NCBI RefSeq assembly: GCF_001426745.1
Contig: NZ_LMFI01000001.1
Span: 186,001-250,000 of the forward strand
Source of the DNA: Nocardioides sp. Root140
GTDB lineage: Bacteria > Actinomycetota > Actinomycetes > Propionibacteriales > Nocardioidaceae
DNA: 64,000 bases
Direction of reading: 5' to 3'
The translations under genes and the position numbers were made by a program. The notes below the pieces were generated by a model that saw only the letters and a program-made list of their open reading frames with translations, ran no database searches and was not told the origin of the DNA. Shown piece by piece: positions 20,244 through 28,719 of this stretch; position 1 is the stretch's first letter, and each line of letters starts with the position of its first letter.

Positions 20244-20948
20244 ATGCCTGTTGCCGTCGTCACCGGAGCCGGCTCCGGCCTGGGTCGTGCCATCGCGCAC
20301 GGCCTGGCCGGGGCCGGCTTCACGGTCGCCCTGCTGGGTCGTCGTGCCGACGCGCTCGAGGAGACCGCCGAGTCGATCGCTGACGCCCTCGTGCTGCCGA
20401 CTGACGTCACGGTGCCCTCGAGTGTCGACACGGCCTTCGCCGCGGTGGTCGACGCCTGGGGTCGGGTCGACGTGCTCGTCAACAATGCCGGCACCTTCGG
20501 CCCGAAGGGCGAGGTCGACGAGATCGCCGTGGACGACTGGCTCGACACCGTCTCGGTGAACCTGACCGGCGCTTTCCTCTGTGCCCGTGCGGCCTTCGGG
20601 CAGATGAAGCGCCAGGACCCGCGAGGCGGCCGGATCATCAACAACGGGTCGATCTCCGCACACACGCCGCGGCCGGGGAGTGCGGCGTACACCTCCACCA
20701 AGCACGCGATGACCGGCCTGACCAAGGCGCTGGCCCTGGACGGGCGCGCCCACGACATCGCGGTCGGTCAGATCGACATCGGCAATGCCGCGACCGAGAT
20801 GACCTCGGGCTTCGGGCAGACCGAGCCGACGTTCGACCCCCGCCACGTGGCGGACGCCGTCGTCGCGATGGCGCGGCTCCCACTGGGAGTCAGCGTGCCC
20901 GCCATGACGATCCTCGCGACGGGCATGCCCTACGCCGGTCGCGGCTGA
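20244..20948 (+). CDS. Short-chain dehydrogenase/reductase
   Basis: A classical SDR of 234 residues with the cofactor motif [24 protein letters not shown] ([13 protein letters not shown]), the catalytic Ser region [20 protein letters not shown] and YxxxK (AAYTSTKH). The substrate cannot be read from the sequence. It lies 16 bp after allE in the same direction and is the last gene of the operon, so a role in purine or glyoxylate metabolism is plausible but not shown. Bases 20949-21140, up to the convergent pyk, contain a short GCTGT repeat and no clear hairpin. Confidence 0.85.
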   Translation: MPVAVVTGAGSGLGRAIAHGLAGAGFTVALLGRRADALEETAESIADALVLPTDVTVPSSVDTAFAAVVDAWGRVDVLVNNAGTFGPKGEVDEIAVDDWLDTVSVNLTGAFLCARAAFGQMKRQDPRGGRIINNGSISAHTPRPGSAAYTSTKHAMTGLTKALALDGRAHDIAVGQIDIGNAATEMTSGFGQTEPTFDPRHVADAVVAMARLPLGVSVPAMTILATGMPYAGRG

Positions 20949-21140
20949 ACAGCTCGTCCGCAGCGGCCGTCAGGCGCCGTGCTGTGCTGTGCTGTGCCGC
21001 TTGTCCGGGTCGGCGAGAAGTTCGTCGCACGCTGGGCCGATTGGCCTCAACTACCCAGGGCAGAACGAGCCGGTCGGCCCGGCAGACGCAGTGGTCGCCG
21101 GACCTCGTCGTCGCGCCGCGGTTGGGTGTCTTGCCTCTCG

Positions 21141-22589
21141 TCAGGCCCTTCGGCGGTACGCCGGCGGCACGGCGTTGAACGCGTCGCCGACCCGGTGCAC
21201 GTGCAGTGCGTTGGTCGAGCCGGGGGTGCCGGGCGGCGTGCCGGCGATCAGCACTACCAGCTCACCCGCGGCCACCCGGCCGGAGGCGAGGAGTGCCTCG
21301 TCGATCTGCAGCACCATGGCGTCGGTGTTCTCGACCTCGGCGCTGACGAACGTCTCGACGCCCCAGGAAAGGCTCAGGTGCGAGCGGACCAGGGGGACGG
21401 GCGTGAAGGCCAGCACGGGGATCCGGCTGCGGTAGCGCGAGAGGCGGCGGGCCGAGTCGCCGGTGGTGGTGAACGCGACCAGGTAGCGGGCACCCAGTCT
21501 GTCGGCGACCTCGGCCGCAGCCTTGGCGATCACGCCGCCCTTGGTGCGTGGCTGCCAGTCGATCGCCGCCATCCGGGCCAGACCGTGGTCCTCGGTGGAC
21601 TCGATGATCCGGGCCATCGTGGCGACGGCGGCGACGGGGTGGTCGCCCACGCTGGTCTCGCCGGAGAGCATCACGGCGTCCGCGCCGTCGAGCACGGCGT
21701 TGGCGACGTCGCTGGCCTCGGCCCGGGTGGGTTGCGGTGCCGAGATCATCGACTCGAGCATCTGGGTCGCCACGATGACCGGCTTCGCGTTGCGGCGGGC
21801 CTTCTCGATCACCTGCTTCTGCAGGAAGGGCACGTCCTCCAGTGGGCACTCCACGCCGAGGTCGCCGCGGGCGACCATGAACGCGTCGAACGCCTTGATC
21901 ACCTCGTCGAGGTTGTCGATGGCCTGGGGCTTCTCGATCTTCGCGATGACCGGGCGGACGATGCCCTCCTCGCGCATGATCGCGCGGACGTCCTCGGCGT
22001 CCTGGGCCGAGCGCACGAACGACAGCGCGATGTGGTCGACGCCCAGGTGCAGGGCGAAGCGCAGGTCGTCCTTGTCCTTCTCGGACAGGGCCGGCACCGA
22101 CACCGCGACGCCCGGGAGGTTGATGCCCTTGTGGTTGCTGATCGGCCCGGCGACGACGACCTCGGTGTGCACCTCGGTGTCCTCGACGGCGGTGACCTCG
22201 AGGGTGACCCGTCCGTCGTCGATCAGGATGCGCTCGCCGGGGGAGACGTCGCCCGCCAGGCCGGCGTACGTCGTGGAGCAGAGGCGCGCGTCTCCGGGGA
22301 CGTCCCGCGTGGTGATCGTGAAGGGGTCACCCTGGGCCAGCCGGATCGGGCCGTCCGGCACGAGGCCGAGGCGGATCTTGGGCCCCTGCAGGTCGGCCAG
22401 GATGCCGACGCCGCGGCCCGAGGCCTCGGCGGCCTCGCGCACCATCAGGTAGGACTTCTCGTGGTCGGCCTGCGTGCCGTGGCTCATGTTCAGGCGCGCG
22501 ACGTCCATGCCGGCGTCCACGAGCGCGCCGATCTGCTCGGGGGTCGAGGTGGCCGGGCCGAGGGTGGCGACGATCTTTGCTCTGCGCAT
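21141..22589 (-). CDS. pyk: Pyruvate kinase
   Basis: Converts phosphoenolpyruvate and ADP to pyruvate and ATP. The 482 residues begin MRRAKIVATLGPATSTPEQI and include ARLNMSHGTQADHEKSY, ILADLQGPKIRLGL, the active-site signature PVIAKIEKPQAIDNLDEVI, ARGDLGVECPLEDVPFLQKQ and MLESMISAPQPTRAEASDVA. An open frame runs further upstream, but ATG at 22589 is the family start and is correctly placed for leaderless initiation. The neighbouring allantoin/glyoxylate operon yields phosphoglycerate, and a similar operator-like palindrome lies upstream of both. Confidence 0.96.
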   Translation of the reverse strand: MRRAKIVATLGPATSTPEQIGALVDAGMDVARLNMSHGTQADHEKSYLMVREAAEASGRGVGILADLQGPKIRLGLVPDGPIRLAQGDPFTITTRDVPGDARLCSTTYAGLAGDVSPGERILIDDGRVTLEVTAVEDTEVHTEVVVAGPISNHKGINLPGVAVSVPALSEKDKDDLRFALHLGVDHIALSFVRSAQDAEDVRAIMREEGIVRPVIAKIEKPQAIDNLDEVIKAFDAFMVARGDLGVECPLEDVPFLQKQVIEKARRNAKPVIVATQMLESMISAPQPTRAEASDVANAVLDGADAVMLSGETSVGDHPVAAVATMARIIESTEDHGLARMAAIDWQPRTKGGVIAKAAAEVADRLGARYLVAFTTTGDSARRLSRYRSRIPVLAFTPVPLVRSHLSLSWGVETFVSAEVENTDAMVLQIDEALLASGRVAAGELVVLIAGTPPGTPGSTNALHVHRVGDAFNAVPPAYRRRA

Positions 22590-22602
22590 GAGACCGACGG
22601 TA
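22590..22602 (-). promoter_or_regulatory. Leaderless promoter -10 element of pyk
   Basis: On the minus strand TACCGT (22602-22597) lies 7 nt before the pyk ATG, with no Shine-Dalgarno sequence. Confidence 0.5.
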
Positions 22603-22640
22603 GGCGCGTCGGCTCGTGCGTGGGTGACATCCGAGCAAGG

Positions 22641-22671
22641 ATTCCACAATCTGGAATAGAAATTCCGAAAT
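22641..22671. promoter_or_regulatory. Operator-like palindrome between pyk and the methyltransferase gene
   Basis: ATTCCA-CAATC-TGGAAT (22641-22657) is a perfect 6-bp inverted repeat, followed by AATTCCGAAAT (22661-22671). The 15-nt core TTCCACAATCTGGAA agrees at 11 of 15 positions with TTCCGCAATGCGAAA before hyi, and both are accompanied by ATTCCGAA. The site lies about 50-70 bp upstream of the pyk start. Confidence 0.45.
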
Positions 22672-22742
22672 CGCGCCGAGTGACGCACTTCTGACCCATG
22701 CGGGTGATGTCGTGGTCGGCCGCTGCGGACTAGCGTTCTGAC

Positions 22743-23501
22743 ATGGGATTCGAGGTCGCGGCCGACGCCTACGGCAGGTTCATGGGCCGCTACTCCACGC
22801 CGATGGCCGAGGAGTTCATCCGTGCGGCGGGGGTGCGTGCCGGCCAGCGCGCGCTCGACGTCGGCTGCGGTCCCGGCGCGCTCACCACGGTGCTGGTGCG
22901 AGAGCTGGGAGCCGAGGCGGTCTGCGCGATCGACCCGTCCGAGTCTTTCGTAGCCGCGTTCCGCGACCGCCTCCCAGAAGTCGACGTACGACGGGGGTCC
23001 GCCGAGGCGCTGCCGTACGACGACGACACGTTCGACGTGGCGATGGCCCAGCTGGTGGTGCCGTTCATGGCCGACCCGGTGGCCGGGCTGCGCGAGATGG
23101 CCCGGGTGACCAGACCCGGGGGAGTCGTGGCGGCCTGCGCCTGGGACCACGCCGGCGAGCGGACCCCGCTGACGACGTACTGGCGGGCCGCCGAGCGAGT
23201 CGAGCCGGGGGGTGCCAGCGAGGCGAACATCCCCGGCTGCCGGCGCGGCCACCTCGCCCAGCTCTTCGCGGAGGCCGGCTTCGAGGACCGGGTGGAGTCG
23301 GAGCTCACCATCCACGTGCACCTGCCCACGTTCGAGGACTGGTGGGAACCGATGACGAACGGCACCGGACCGGTCGGCGACCACTACGCGCGACTCGACG
23401 AGGAGAAGCGCCAAGCCCTGCGTGAGGCCGCCGCATCCCTCATGCCGGCAACCGACCTCGAGATCACGGGTACGACGTGGTGCGTGGTCGGCCGCGTCTA
23501 G
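22743..23501 (+). CDS. Class I SAM-dependent methyltransferase
   Basis: The 252-residue protein has the Rossmann methyltransferase motifs ALDVGCGPGALTTVLVRELG (motif I), CAIDPSESFVAAFRDRLPEV (motif II acidic) and AEALPYDDDTFDVAMAQLVV (motif III region). It resembles the UbiE/Methyltransf_11 group. The methyl acceptor is not evident. It diverges from pyk; TAGCGT (22731-22736), 6 nt before the ATG, suggests leaderless transcription. It is followed convergently by the GH114-type gene after 14 bp. Confidence 0.85.
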   Translation: MGFEVAADAYGRFMGRYSTPMAEEFIRAAGVRAGQRALDVGCGPGALTTVLVRELGAEAVCAIDPSESFVAAFRDRLPEVDVRRGSAEALPYDDDTFDVAMAQLVVPFMADPVAGLREMARVTRPGGVVAACAWDHAGERTPLTTYWRAAERVEPGGASEANIPGCRRGHLAQLFAEAGFEDRVESELTIHVHLPTFEDWWEPMTNGTGPVGDHYARLDEEKRQALREAAASLMPATDLEITGTTWCVVGRV

Positions 23502-23515
23502 TCATGTGAGCCCGC

Positions 23516-24304
23516 TCAGCACCAACGCCGTACGCCGGTGCGCGACAGTGCCAGGTCACGGCGGAGCACCGACAACCTCCGGCCCTGGTTGTGACAGGCC
23601 CGCCTGAAGTCGCGGTCGCGGTATTCGACGACGAGGACCCGGCGTCCGTAGTGGGCCGCGTAGGCGCCGCACTCGTGCCAGCGCGCGCACTCCTCGGCGA
23701 CCGCGAAGTCGAAGCCGATGCGTCGTCCGTCGAGGGCCGGCCAGTTCTTCTGGGCGACCGAGAGCCCGGACCGGTGGGCCCGGCGCGTCAGCAATGCGGC
23801 GTACGCCTTGGTCTGGCGCGGCGTGATGAGTCGTCGGCTGCGGGAGAACGAGTCGAGGTTGTCGAGCTCGACGGCGTCGAAGCCGGCCCGGGCGCAGCCG
23901 GACATCCACGCGCCCACGATGTGGGCGAGGGCGCGCCGCTTGGCCGGTGTACGGAGGTCGAGGAGCTTCTCGCCCCAGGCCGAGTCGACGACCGGGCGAC
24001 CGTCGCGCTTGAGGATCAGGTGCTGGCGGGTGCGCCAGAACCGTCCTTCGTCGGGCTGGGTCTGGAACGCGTTGACGTAGCAGATGTTGTAGCGGCCCCG
24101 GACCGGCGTCGCGCGGCGATCACGCAGCACGACGCCGACCGACGCCGGCACCGGCCGGGCACCGCCGAGCTGGTAGTCCCAGTGGGTCCCGACCGGCAAC
24201 GGCAAGCGGTCGGCGGCCTGCGCCGTGCCGGGGACGAGCGCGCCCACAGACAGAGTGACCAGCGTCAGCCCGGCGACGGCCAGCATTGCCGCGAACCAGC
24301 GCAT
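23516..24304 (-). CDS. Secreted GH114-type endo-alpha-1,4-polygalactosaminidase-like protein
   Basis: A 262-residue protein with a signal peptide (MRWFAAMLAVAGLTLVTLSV, cut probably after GTAQA). The mature part resembles GH114 (YNICYVNAFQTQPDE, ILKRDGRPVVDSAWGEKLLD, GFDAVELDNLDSFSRSRRLI, VAQKNWPAL, FAVAEECARWHECGAYA). GH114 enzymes cut galactosaminogalactan-type polymers; the acidic residues in VELDNLD and AEEC fit a retaining TIM barrel. The ATG overlaps the aminopeptidase stop (TGATG), so the two are translationally coupled, which is an odd pairing. Confidence 0.8.
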   Translation of the reverse strand: MRWFAAMLAVAGLTLVTLSVGALVPGTAQAADRLPLPVGTHWDYQLGGARPVPASVGVVLRDRRATPVRGRYNICYVNAFQTQPDEGRFWRTRQHLILKRDGRPVVDSAWGEKLLDLRTPAKRRALAHIVGAWMSGCARAGFDAVELDNLDSFSRSRRLITPRQTKAYAALLTRRAHRSGLSVAQKNWPALDGRRIGFDFAVAEECARWHECGAYAAHYGRRVLVVEYRDRDFRRACHNQGRRLSVLRRDLALSRTGVRRWC

Positions 24305-25749
24305 CAGCCCTGCAGTCGCGCCATCCAGGCCTCGACGTCGGACGACGTGCGGGGCAGGGACTCCGACAGGTTCTTGAACCCGTCGGCGGTGACCACGATG
24401 TCGTCCTCGATGCGGATGCCGATGCCGCGCAGCTCCTCGGGGACGAGCAGGTCGTCCTCCTGGAAGTAGAGCCCCGGCTCGACCGTGAGCACCATGCCCT
24501 CGGCCAGGTCGCCCTTCGGGTAGACCTCCGGCGCCGCGGAGCCACAGTCGTGCACGTCGAGGCCGAGCATGTGGCTGGTGCCGTGGAGGGTCCAACGGGA
24601 GTAGACCTTCGACTCGGGGTCGAGCGCCTCCTCGACGGAGACCGGGAGCAGGCCCATGTCGCCGAGCCCGGTGGCCAGCACCTCCATCGCGGCGTGGTGC
24701 GCGGCGAGGAAGGGTACGCCGGGGCGCACGGCCTGGATGCCGGCCTCCTGCGCGGTGTGGACGAGGTCGTAGAGGTCGCGCTGCAACGGGGTGAAGGTGC
24801 CGTCGACCGGGATCGTGCGGGTGACGTCGGCGGTGTAGAGGTTGGTGCCCTCGACGCCCATGTCGAGCAGCAGCATCTCGCCGGGCGTGACCGGGCCGGA
24901 GTTCTCGATCCAGTGCAGGGTCGTGGCGTGGCTGCCGCCGCCGACGATGGAGTCGTAGCCGATGTCGTTGCCCATCGCGCGCGCCCGGCGGAAGAACGTG
25001 CCCTCGATCCAGCGCTCGCCGTACTTCAGGACGTTGTCCCAGTCACGGACGGAGTCCTCGAAGCCGAGCGTGGTGATGTCGCACGCCTCGGCCAGCTCGC
25101 CGAGCTCCCAGTCGTCCTTGACCAGTCGCATCTCGGACGCGACGCGGGCGAAGTCGCGGTCGCGCTCCTCGTCGCCGGTGACGAGGCCGTCGACCGTGCG
25201 GTCGATGCCGCGCAGCACGCGGGTCTTCCCGGTGCCGGACAGCGCCGCCGGCAGGTCGTCGATGTGCTTGGTGGTCACGCCGAGGGACGCGGAGATCTCG
25301 CCCAGCGAGGCACGCCGGCCGGCCCAGAGTGCGCCGTACTGGCGGTCACGGAAGAACTCGTCGGTGTCACGGCCCGAGCGCGGGCGCGCGTAGAGCACCG
25401 CCTCGCCACCGTCGACGACGAGCACCGCGTCGGAGGTCTGGTTGCCGGAGAAGTAGGTGTGCGCCGTGTCGGGGCGGAACCGGTAGTCGGTGTCGTTGGC
25501 GCGCACCTTGTAGTTGCCGGCCGGGATCACCAGGCGCTCACCGGGGAACGCGTCGGACAGGCGCTGGCGGCGGGCCGCGGCGGGCGCCGTCACGGGATGC
25601 GGGGGTACGTCGGACTCGCGGTCTGCCCAGCCCTGGCGCATGAAGGCGGACCATGCCTCCGGGACGGCCTGGTCGTGGGACTCGGTCTTCGGCTGGGGTG
25701 TTGCCGAATGGTCAGAGGACTCGGGGTGTGTGTTCTCGATCTCGCTCAC
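24304..25749 (-). CDS. pepP: Xaa-Pro aminopeptidase (M24B, PepP type)
   Basis: Removes N-terminal residues preceding proline; a cytoplasmic dinuclear-metal enzyme. In 481 residues the N-terminal AMP_N domain (RQRLSDAFPGERLVIPAGN) is followed by the pita-bread domain with metal ligands in LLLDMGVEGTNLYTADVTRT (two Asp), GTSHMLGLDVHDCG (His), VLTVEPGLYFQEDD (Glu) and GIRIEDDIVVT (Glu). An open frame extends to 25836, but GTG at 25749, preceded by GGTGGAG, avoids overlap with the divergent prsW promoter. Residues 1-40 are low-complexity. Confidence 0.92.
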   Translation of the reverse strand: MSEIENTHPESSDHSATPQPKTESHDQAVPEAWSAFMRQGWADRESDVPPHPVTAPAAARRQRLSDAFPGERLVIPAGNYKVRANDTDYRFRPDTAHTYFSGNQTSDAVLVVDGGEAVLYARPRSGRDTDEFFRDRQYGALWAGRRASLGEISASLGVTTKHIDDLPAALSGTGKTRVLRGIDRTVDGLVTGDEERDRDFARVASEMRLVKDDWELGELAEACDITTLGFEDSVRDWDNVLKYGERWIEGTFFRRARAMGNDIGYDSIVGGGSHATTLHWIENSGPVTPGEMLLLDMGVEGTNLYTADVTRTIPVDGTFTPLQRDLYDLVHTAQEAGIQAVRPGVPFLAAHHAAMEVLATGLGDMGLLPVSVEEALDPESKVYSRWTLHGTSHMLGLDVHDCGSAAPEVYPKGDLAEGMVLTVEPGLYFQEDDLLVPEELRGIGIRIEDDIVVTADGFKNLSESLPRTSSDVEAWMARLQG

Positions 25750-25785
25750 GACTCCACCATACGACTCACCCGCCACGCGAGCAGA

Positions 25786-25798
25786 TACGCTTCCCCCC
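25786..25798 (+). promoter_or_regulatory. Leaderless promoter -10 element of prsW
   Basis: TACGCT (25786-25791) lies 7 nt before the ATG at 25799. The spacer is TCCCCCC and there is no ribosome-binding sequence. Confidence 0.55.
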
Positions 25799-26932
25799 AT
25801 GCCTGTACGCCGCCACGAGAGCCTCGTCTTCACCATCGTGGTCTCGTTGATCGCGGCGCTGGCGGCGATCCCGATCGCGTTGGTGACAGCGCTGTCCGGA
25901 GAAGGCCCCTCGGTGGTGCTCGCGGCGATCTTCGCGCTGGTCCCGGTCGGGCCGCTGATCGCCTGCTACCTGTGGCTCGACCGCTACGAACCGGAGCCGA
26001 AGACGCTGCTCGCGCTCGGCCTGGCCTGGGGTGCCTTCGTCGCGACGTTCCTGGCCCTGGTGGTGCAGGGCGTCGGCGGTTTCGTGGGCGGCTGGTCCAA
26101 CGAAGCATCCTTGGCGATCGTCGCGCCGCTGTCCGAGGAGCTCACCAAGGGACTGTTCCTGGTGCTCCTGCTGGTCTGGCGACGCCAGGAGTTCGACGGC
26201 ATCCTCGACGGCATCGTCTACGCCGGCATGGTCGGCATCGGCTTCGCGTTCACCGAGAACATCCTCTATCTGACCGCGGCCTACAACGGCACCGAGGGCG
26301 GTGCGCCCGGCGGGCTCCCCGGACTCGGCGCGACCTTCGTGGTCCGCTGCATCGTCAGCCCGTTCGCGCACCCGCTGTTCACCGCGATGACCGGCATCGG
26401 CATCGGGTTGGCGGTCTCGAGCCGGTCGACCGCCGTCCGCATCCTCGGCCCGGTCGTCGGCTACGCCCTCGCGGTCGGGCTGCACGCCGCCTGGAACGGT
26501 TCGACGCTGCTGGCCAACGGCGCCGGCTTCTTCGGCGTCTACCTGCTGGTGATGATCCCGGTGTTCGTGCTGCTCGTGGTGCTCGCGGTGTGGACCCGCA
26601 CCCGTGAGCGCGACCTGCTCGCCCGGGCACTCCAGGACGCCGCGGCCCGGGGCCTGATCGCGCCGCAGGACATCCCGCACGTCGTCGACCTGCGCGCCCG
26701 ACGCCAGGCCCGCGCCTTCGCCCGGGCCCGAGGCGGTGCCCGCGGCGCGCAGGCGATGAGGGACTATCAGCAGGCGGCAGTCGAACTGGGGTACCTTCAC
26801 CATCGCGTGCTCCGGGGCACGGCGCCCCGTAACTTTGCCCAGCGGGGACAGGCGTTCGTGGAGCGCATGCACGCGGTTCGGCCCCTGATCGCGTTCCCCA
26901 CGCCCATTCCTGCAGGAGGCCGTCACCGATGA
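25799..26932 (+). CDS. PrsW-family intramembrane metalloprotease
   Basis: A membrane protein of 377 residues with about eight hydrophobic segments. The PrsW motifs are visible: LIVAPLSEELTKGLFLVLLL-like text (APLSEELTKGLF, the EExxK site), GIVYAGMVGIGFAFTENILY (the FxxxE motif), and two late His motifs, SPFAHPLFTAMTG and VGLHAAWNGS. In B. subtilis PrsW starts site-1 cleavage of an anti-sigma factor, and actinobacterial homologues have broader or unknown targets. A long cytoplasmic Arg/Ala-rich tail follows residue 270. The stop overlaps the next gene, a GTPase, by 4 bp (ATGA), tying the two together. Confidence 0.88.
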   Translation: MPVRRHESLVFTIVVSLIAALAAIPIALVTALSGEGPSVVLAAIFALVPVGPLIACYLWLDRYEPEPKTLLALGLAWGAFVATFLALVVQGVGGFVGGWSNEASLAIVAPLSEELTKGLFLVLLLVWRRQEFDGILDGIVYAGMVGIGFAFTENILYLTAAYNGTEGGAPGGLPGLGATFVVRCIVSPFAHPLFTAMTGIGIGLAVSSRSTAVRILGPVVGYALAVGLHAAWNGSTLLANGAGFFGVYLLVMIPVFVLLVVLAVWTRTRERDLLARALQDAAARGLIAPQDIPHVVDLRARRQARAFARARGGARGAQAMRDYQQAAVELGYLHHRVLRGTAPRNFAQRGQAFVERMHAVRPLIAFPTPIPAGGRHR

Positions 26933-28662
26933 GTGGCTCCACGACGATGCTCACCGCGCTCGTGCGACTGCGCGGCGCGCTCCAGGAGTCGCCGCTCCCG
27001 CTCGACGTACCCGGGGTGGACGAGCAGCGTGCCGCTCGCACCGAGATGGTCGACCAGCTCGAGGACTACGTCATCCCGCGTTTGATGACGATCGACGCGC
27101 CCCTGCTGACCGTGGTCGGTGGCTCGACGGGCGCCGGCAAGTCGACGCTGGTGAACTCGCTGGTCGGCACCCGGGTGACCGAGCCCGGCGTGCTCCGCCC
27201 GACGACGCGGTCTCCCGTCCTCGTGCACAACCCCGAGGACGCGCACTGGTTCGGCCAGGACCGCATCCTCCCCGACCTCGAGCGCACCGAGCGGGCCACC
27301 GGTGACCCGTCCGCCCTGCAGCTGGTGCCCGCGGACTCCGTGCCGGCCGGGCTGGCCGTGCTCGACGCACCCGACATCGACTCCGTCGAGGAGCGCAACC
27401 GCACCCTGGCCGCGCAGCTGCTGGCCGCCGCCGACCTCTGGCTCTTCGTCACCTCCGCCGCGCGGTACGCCGACCAGGTGCCGTGGGAGTTCCTCAAGCA
27501 GGCAGCCGACCGCAGCACCGCGGTCGCGATCGTCCTCGACCGCACTCCCGCCGACGCCATCGAGACCGTTGCCGCCCACCTGGCCCGCATGCTGGCCAGC
27601 CGCGGGCTCAAGGACTCGCCGCTGTTCGTGGTCACCGAGGGCACCGTCGACGACCAGGGCCTGCTGCCCGCCGCCGCGGTGAAGGACATCAGGGGCTGGC
27701 TCGAGTCGCTGGCCGCCGACGCCGACGCGCGGGCTGCCGTGGTCAAGCAGACCCTCGAGGGCGCCATCCGCTCCGTGTCCTCGCGGGCGTACGCCGTCGC
27801 CGACGCCCTGGACGAGCAGGTGGCGGCCACCGCATCCCTGCGCGCCGACGTCGACACGGCGTACGACGACGCGGCCGAGGCGATCGCCAGCGCCAGTGCC
27901 GACGGCACCCTGCTGCGCGGCGAGGTGCTGGCCCGGTGGCAGGAGTTCGTCGGCACCGGAGAGCTGCTGCGTTCCCTGGAGTCCCGGGTCGGACGCGTGC
28001 GCGACCGTGTGGTCGCCGCCGTGAAGGGCAAGCCGCACCAGGCCGAGCGGGTCACCGTCGCGGTCGAGTCCGGCCTCGAGACGCTGCTGCTCGAGCACGC
28101 CGAGGCCGCGGCCGAACGTGCCGCCGGGGCCTGGCGTTCGACCGCCCAGGGCAAGGCCCTGCTGGCCGGTGGCTCCGTCGACCTCGGCCGGGCGTCACGC
28201 GAGTTCCGGCGCGACGCCGAGCGGGCCGTGCGCGAGTGGCAGCAGGACGTGCTCGACATGGTGCGCAGCGAGGGCGCCGACAAGCGGGGCACCGCCCGGT
28301 TCCTGGCCTACGGCGTCAACGGCCTCTCGGTTGCCCTGATGGTGATCGTCTTCGCCCACACCGCCGGCGTGACCGGTGCCGAGGCCGGCATCGCGGGGGG
28401 CAGTGCGGTGATCGGGCAGAAGCTCCTCGAGGCGGTGTTCGGCGACCAGGCGGTCCGCGAGCTGGCCGAGCGGGCCCGGCGCGACCTGACCCGGCGGGTG
28501 GACGCGTTGCTGGCCACCGAGCGTGCGCGGTTCACGACACTCGTCGACGCGCTCGGGGTCGACGCCGACGGGCCGGAGCGGCTGCGCAAGGCCGCCCGCA
28601 GGGTCACCGACGAGCGATTCGCGAACCGTGAGCGTCCCGGCGGCGGCGACCATTCGGCCTGA
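26929..28662 (+). CDS. Dynamin/YfjP-like GTPase, first of a pair
   Basis: A 577-residue P-loop GTPase. G1 is VVGGSTGAGKSTLVNSLVGT near residue 65, a G2-type PTT follows (LRPTTRSPVLVHN), and G3 is VLDAPDIDSVEERN. The usual NKxD is replaced by a weak IVLDRTP at the G4 place. The long helical region after residue 250 and one or two hydrophobic segments near residues 455-505 suggest membrane association. Adjacent pairs of dynamin-like proteins are known in actinobacteria (DynA/DynB of Streptomyces act at division septa); equivalence is not shown here. The gene is coupled to prsW. Confidence 0.75.
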   Translation: MSGSTTMLTALVRLRGALQESPLPLDVPGVDEQRAARTEMVDQLEDYVIPRLMTIDAPLLTVVGGSTGAGKSTLVNSLVGTRVTEPGVLRPTTRSPVLVHNPEDAHWFGQDRILPDLERTERATGDPSALQLVPADSVPAGLAVLDAPDIDSVEERNRTLAAQLLAAADLWLFVTSAARYADQVPWEFLKQAADRSTAVAIVLDRTPADAIETVAAHLARMLASRGLKDSPLFVVTEGTVDDQGLLPAAAVKDIRGWLESLAADADARAAVVKQTLEGAIRSVSSRAYAVADALDEQVAATASLRADVDTAYDDAAEAIASASADGTLLRGEVLARWQEFVGTGELLRSLESRVGRVRDRVVAAVKGKPHQAERVTVAVESGLETLLLEHAEAAAERAAGAWRSTAQGKALLAGGSVDLGRASREFRRDAERAVREWQQDVLDMVRSEGADKRGTARFLAYGVNGLSVALMVIVFAHTAGVTGAEAGIAGGSAVIGQKLLEAVFGDQAVRELAERARRDLTRRVDALLATERARFTTLVDALGVDADGPERLRKAARRVTDERFANRERPGGGDHSA

Positions 28663-28719
28663 GCACCAGCCGTTGCATAGAGTTTCGCCACAAGCCCATG
28701 TGAATCTCCGAGGGAGAAG

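Noticed and set aside
20978..20997. GCTGT repeats between the SDR gene and pyk as a functional element.
   Set aside because: Only about three units; no symmetry or hairpin, so probably a slippage tract.
24286..26607. A long open frame on the plus strand across pepP and prsW.
   Set aside because: It is antisense to pepP and out of frame with prsW, with composition typical of a shadow frame in G+C-rich DNA.
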